This document shows, one piece after another, positions 63,558 to 64,000 of a DNA stretch of 64,000 bases. The translations under genes were made by a program, and so were the position numbers. Position 1 is the first letter of the stretch, and each line of letters opens with the position of its first letter. The notes beneath the pieces were generated by a model. It was given only the letters and a program-made list of their open reading frames with translations. It was not told where the DNA came from and made no database searches. This DNA is from Brevundimonas sp. SGAir0440 (lineage in GTDB: Bacteria; Pseudomonadota; Alphaproteobacteria; Caulobacterales; Caulobacteraceae), in the NCBI RefSeq assembly GCF_005484585.1, contig NZ_CP039435.1:2666001-2730000 (forward strand), given 5' to 3'.

Positions 63558-63583
63558 CGGCCCGCTCGGCCCTCAGCCTGAAG

Positions 63584-63608
63584 AAGCCCCGGTCCCGCCG
63601 GGGCTTTT
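63584..63608 (+). terminator. Intrinsic terminator after the small ORF
   Basis: AAGCCCCGG (63584-63592) pairs with CCGGGGCTT (63598-63606) around a five-base loop and is followed by T residues. It terminates the small-ORF transcript. Confidence 0.85.
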
Positions 63609-63673
63609 GCAATTCCGGGCTTGCCTGACGCGGCGTTGGCGGTCGATGACGGACGTGAAAACGGAGACGATGC

Positions 63674-64000
63674 ATGGGCCTGATCACCGAAGAGAAGCGG
63701 GGCGCGATCCTGATCTGGACGCTGGATCGCGAGGCGCGGCTGAACGCCCTGCCCGATCTGGGGGACGGCGACGAGGTCGCGGCGGCGTGCGAGCGGGTCA
63801 ATGCTGATCCGTCGATCCGCTGCGTGGTCCTGACCGGCGCCGGGCGGGCGTTCTCGGCCGGCGGCGATCTGACGGCGATGCGGGACGGGCGCGACCTGTT
63901 CGAGGGCTCGGGCGCCGCCATCCGCGAACGCTATCGCCGCGTCGTCCACCGGATCGTGCGGTCTCTGTATGGGCTGGAGGTTCCGCTGATCGCCGCCGTC
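63674..64000 (+). CDS. Enoyl-CoA hydratase/isomerase, 3' part cut by window edge
   Basis: The frame opens at ATG 63674 and continues to the window edge, 109 residues. The crotonase-fold N-terminus is visible: ILIWTLDREARLNALP, VVLTGAGRAFSAGGDL with the CoA oxyanion-hole glycine, and the PLIAAV segment at the edge. It would act on acyl-CoA in fatty-acid breakdown. The catalytic Glu lies downstream and cannot be checked. Confidence 0.85.
   Translation, partial: MGLITEEKRGAILIWTLDREARLNALPDLGDGDEVAAACERVNADPSIRCVVLTGAGRAFSAGGDLTAMRDGRDLFEGSGAAIRERYRRVVHRIVRSLYGLEVPLIAAV

Noticed and set aside
1..64000. CRISPR array, prophage, complete insertion sequence or complete restriction-modification system
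   Set aside because: No regularly spaced repeats, structural phage genes, transposase or integrase were seen; the only restriction gene is a broken Res without Mod.

Overview
The window is high-GC alphaproteobacterial DNA that reads as a member of the Caulobacteraceae, most likely Brevundimonas. Supporting signs are a TipF-like c-di-GMP receptor, long TonB-dependent receptors, dispersed GC-rich palindromic repeats, an IleRS without its C-terminal zinc knuckle, and a general Caulobacter-like gene style. This assignment is inferred from protein character; no database was searched.

Layout. 1-14.5 kb holds housekeeping and envelope genes: an edge-truncated secreted Asn/Gly-rich protein, ileS, a CPA2 antiporter, a DUF2093/M23 peptidase pair, a single-domain response regulator, an SDR/LpxL-like pair, tipF, a HAD phosphatase, a MaoC hydratase, ribF, a gamma-carbonic anhydrase and a PhoH ATPase. 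14.5-20.5 kb is an exopolysaccharide block: UDP-glucose dehydrogenase, UDP-glucuronate epimerase, an outer-membrane barrel and a Wzc-type tyrosine autokinase. 20.4-26.8 kb is a caa3-type terminal oxidase cluster with a subunit I-III fusion, subunit II carrying a cytochrome c domain, a lipo-cytochrome c, a divergent diheme cytochrome, cytochrome b561 and CtaG. 26.9-39.5 kb is regulatory and sensory: a LysR/MFS pair, a globin-coupled chemoreceptor with a small partner gene, MarR, a hybrid histidine kinase, a TonB receptor, a membrane chemoreceptor and a DUF2332 protein.

39.8-43.1 kb is a decayed genomic island. The first codons of a Tat-exported GH43 glycosidase are joined to a DUF3987 fragment, followed by a truncated and frameshifted type III restriction endonuclease. 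The island ends next to the 3' end of a tRNA-Ser(GGA). 43.2-49.4 kb carries msrA, a DUF1338/HglS-type dioxygenase, and an OpgC-like acyltransferase next to the OpgH glucan synthase. 49.5-57.1 kb holds stress and small-membrane genes, a folate pair (folB plus a pteridine-reductase-like SDR coupled to a 26-residue membrane peptide), and an Oar-like TonB receptor. 57.3-64 kb has NUDIX, esterase, DMT transporter, uvrC, beta-carbonic anhydrase, pgsA, a retropepsin-like protease, DUF1289, a 50-residue ORF and the start of an enoyl-CoA hydratase.

No complete new defence or mobile system was found. The most unusual items are the tRNA-flanked island scar, a hairpin that could hide the ribosome-binding site of a stress-type SDR, the peptide-coupled TTG-start SDR with a Lys-to-Arg active-site change, the globin-chemoreceptor partner gene, and an unidentified potential structured RNA upstream of the antiporter.
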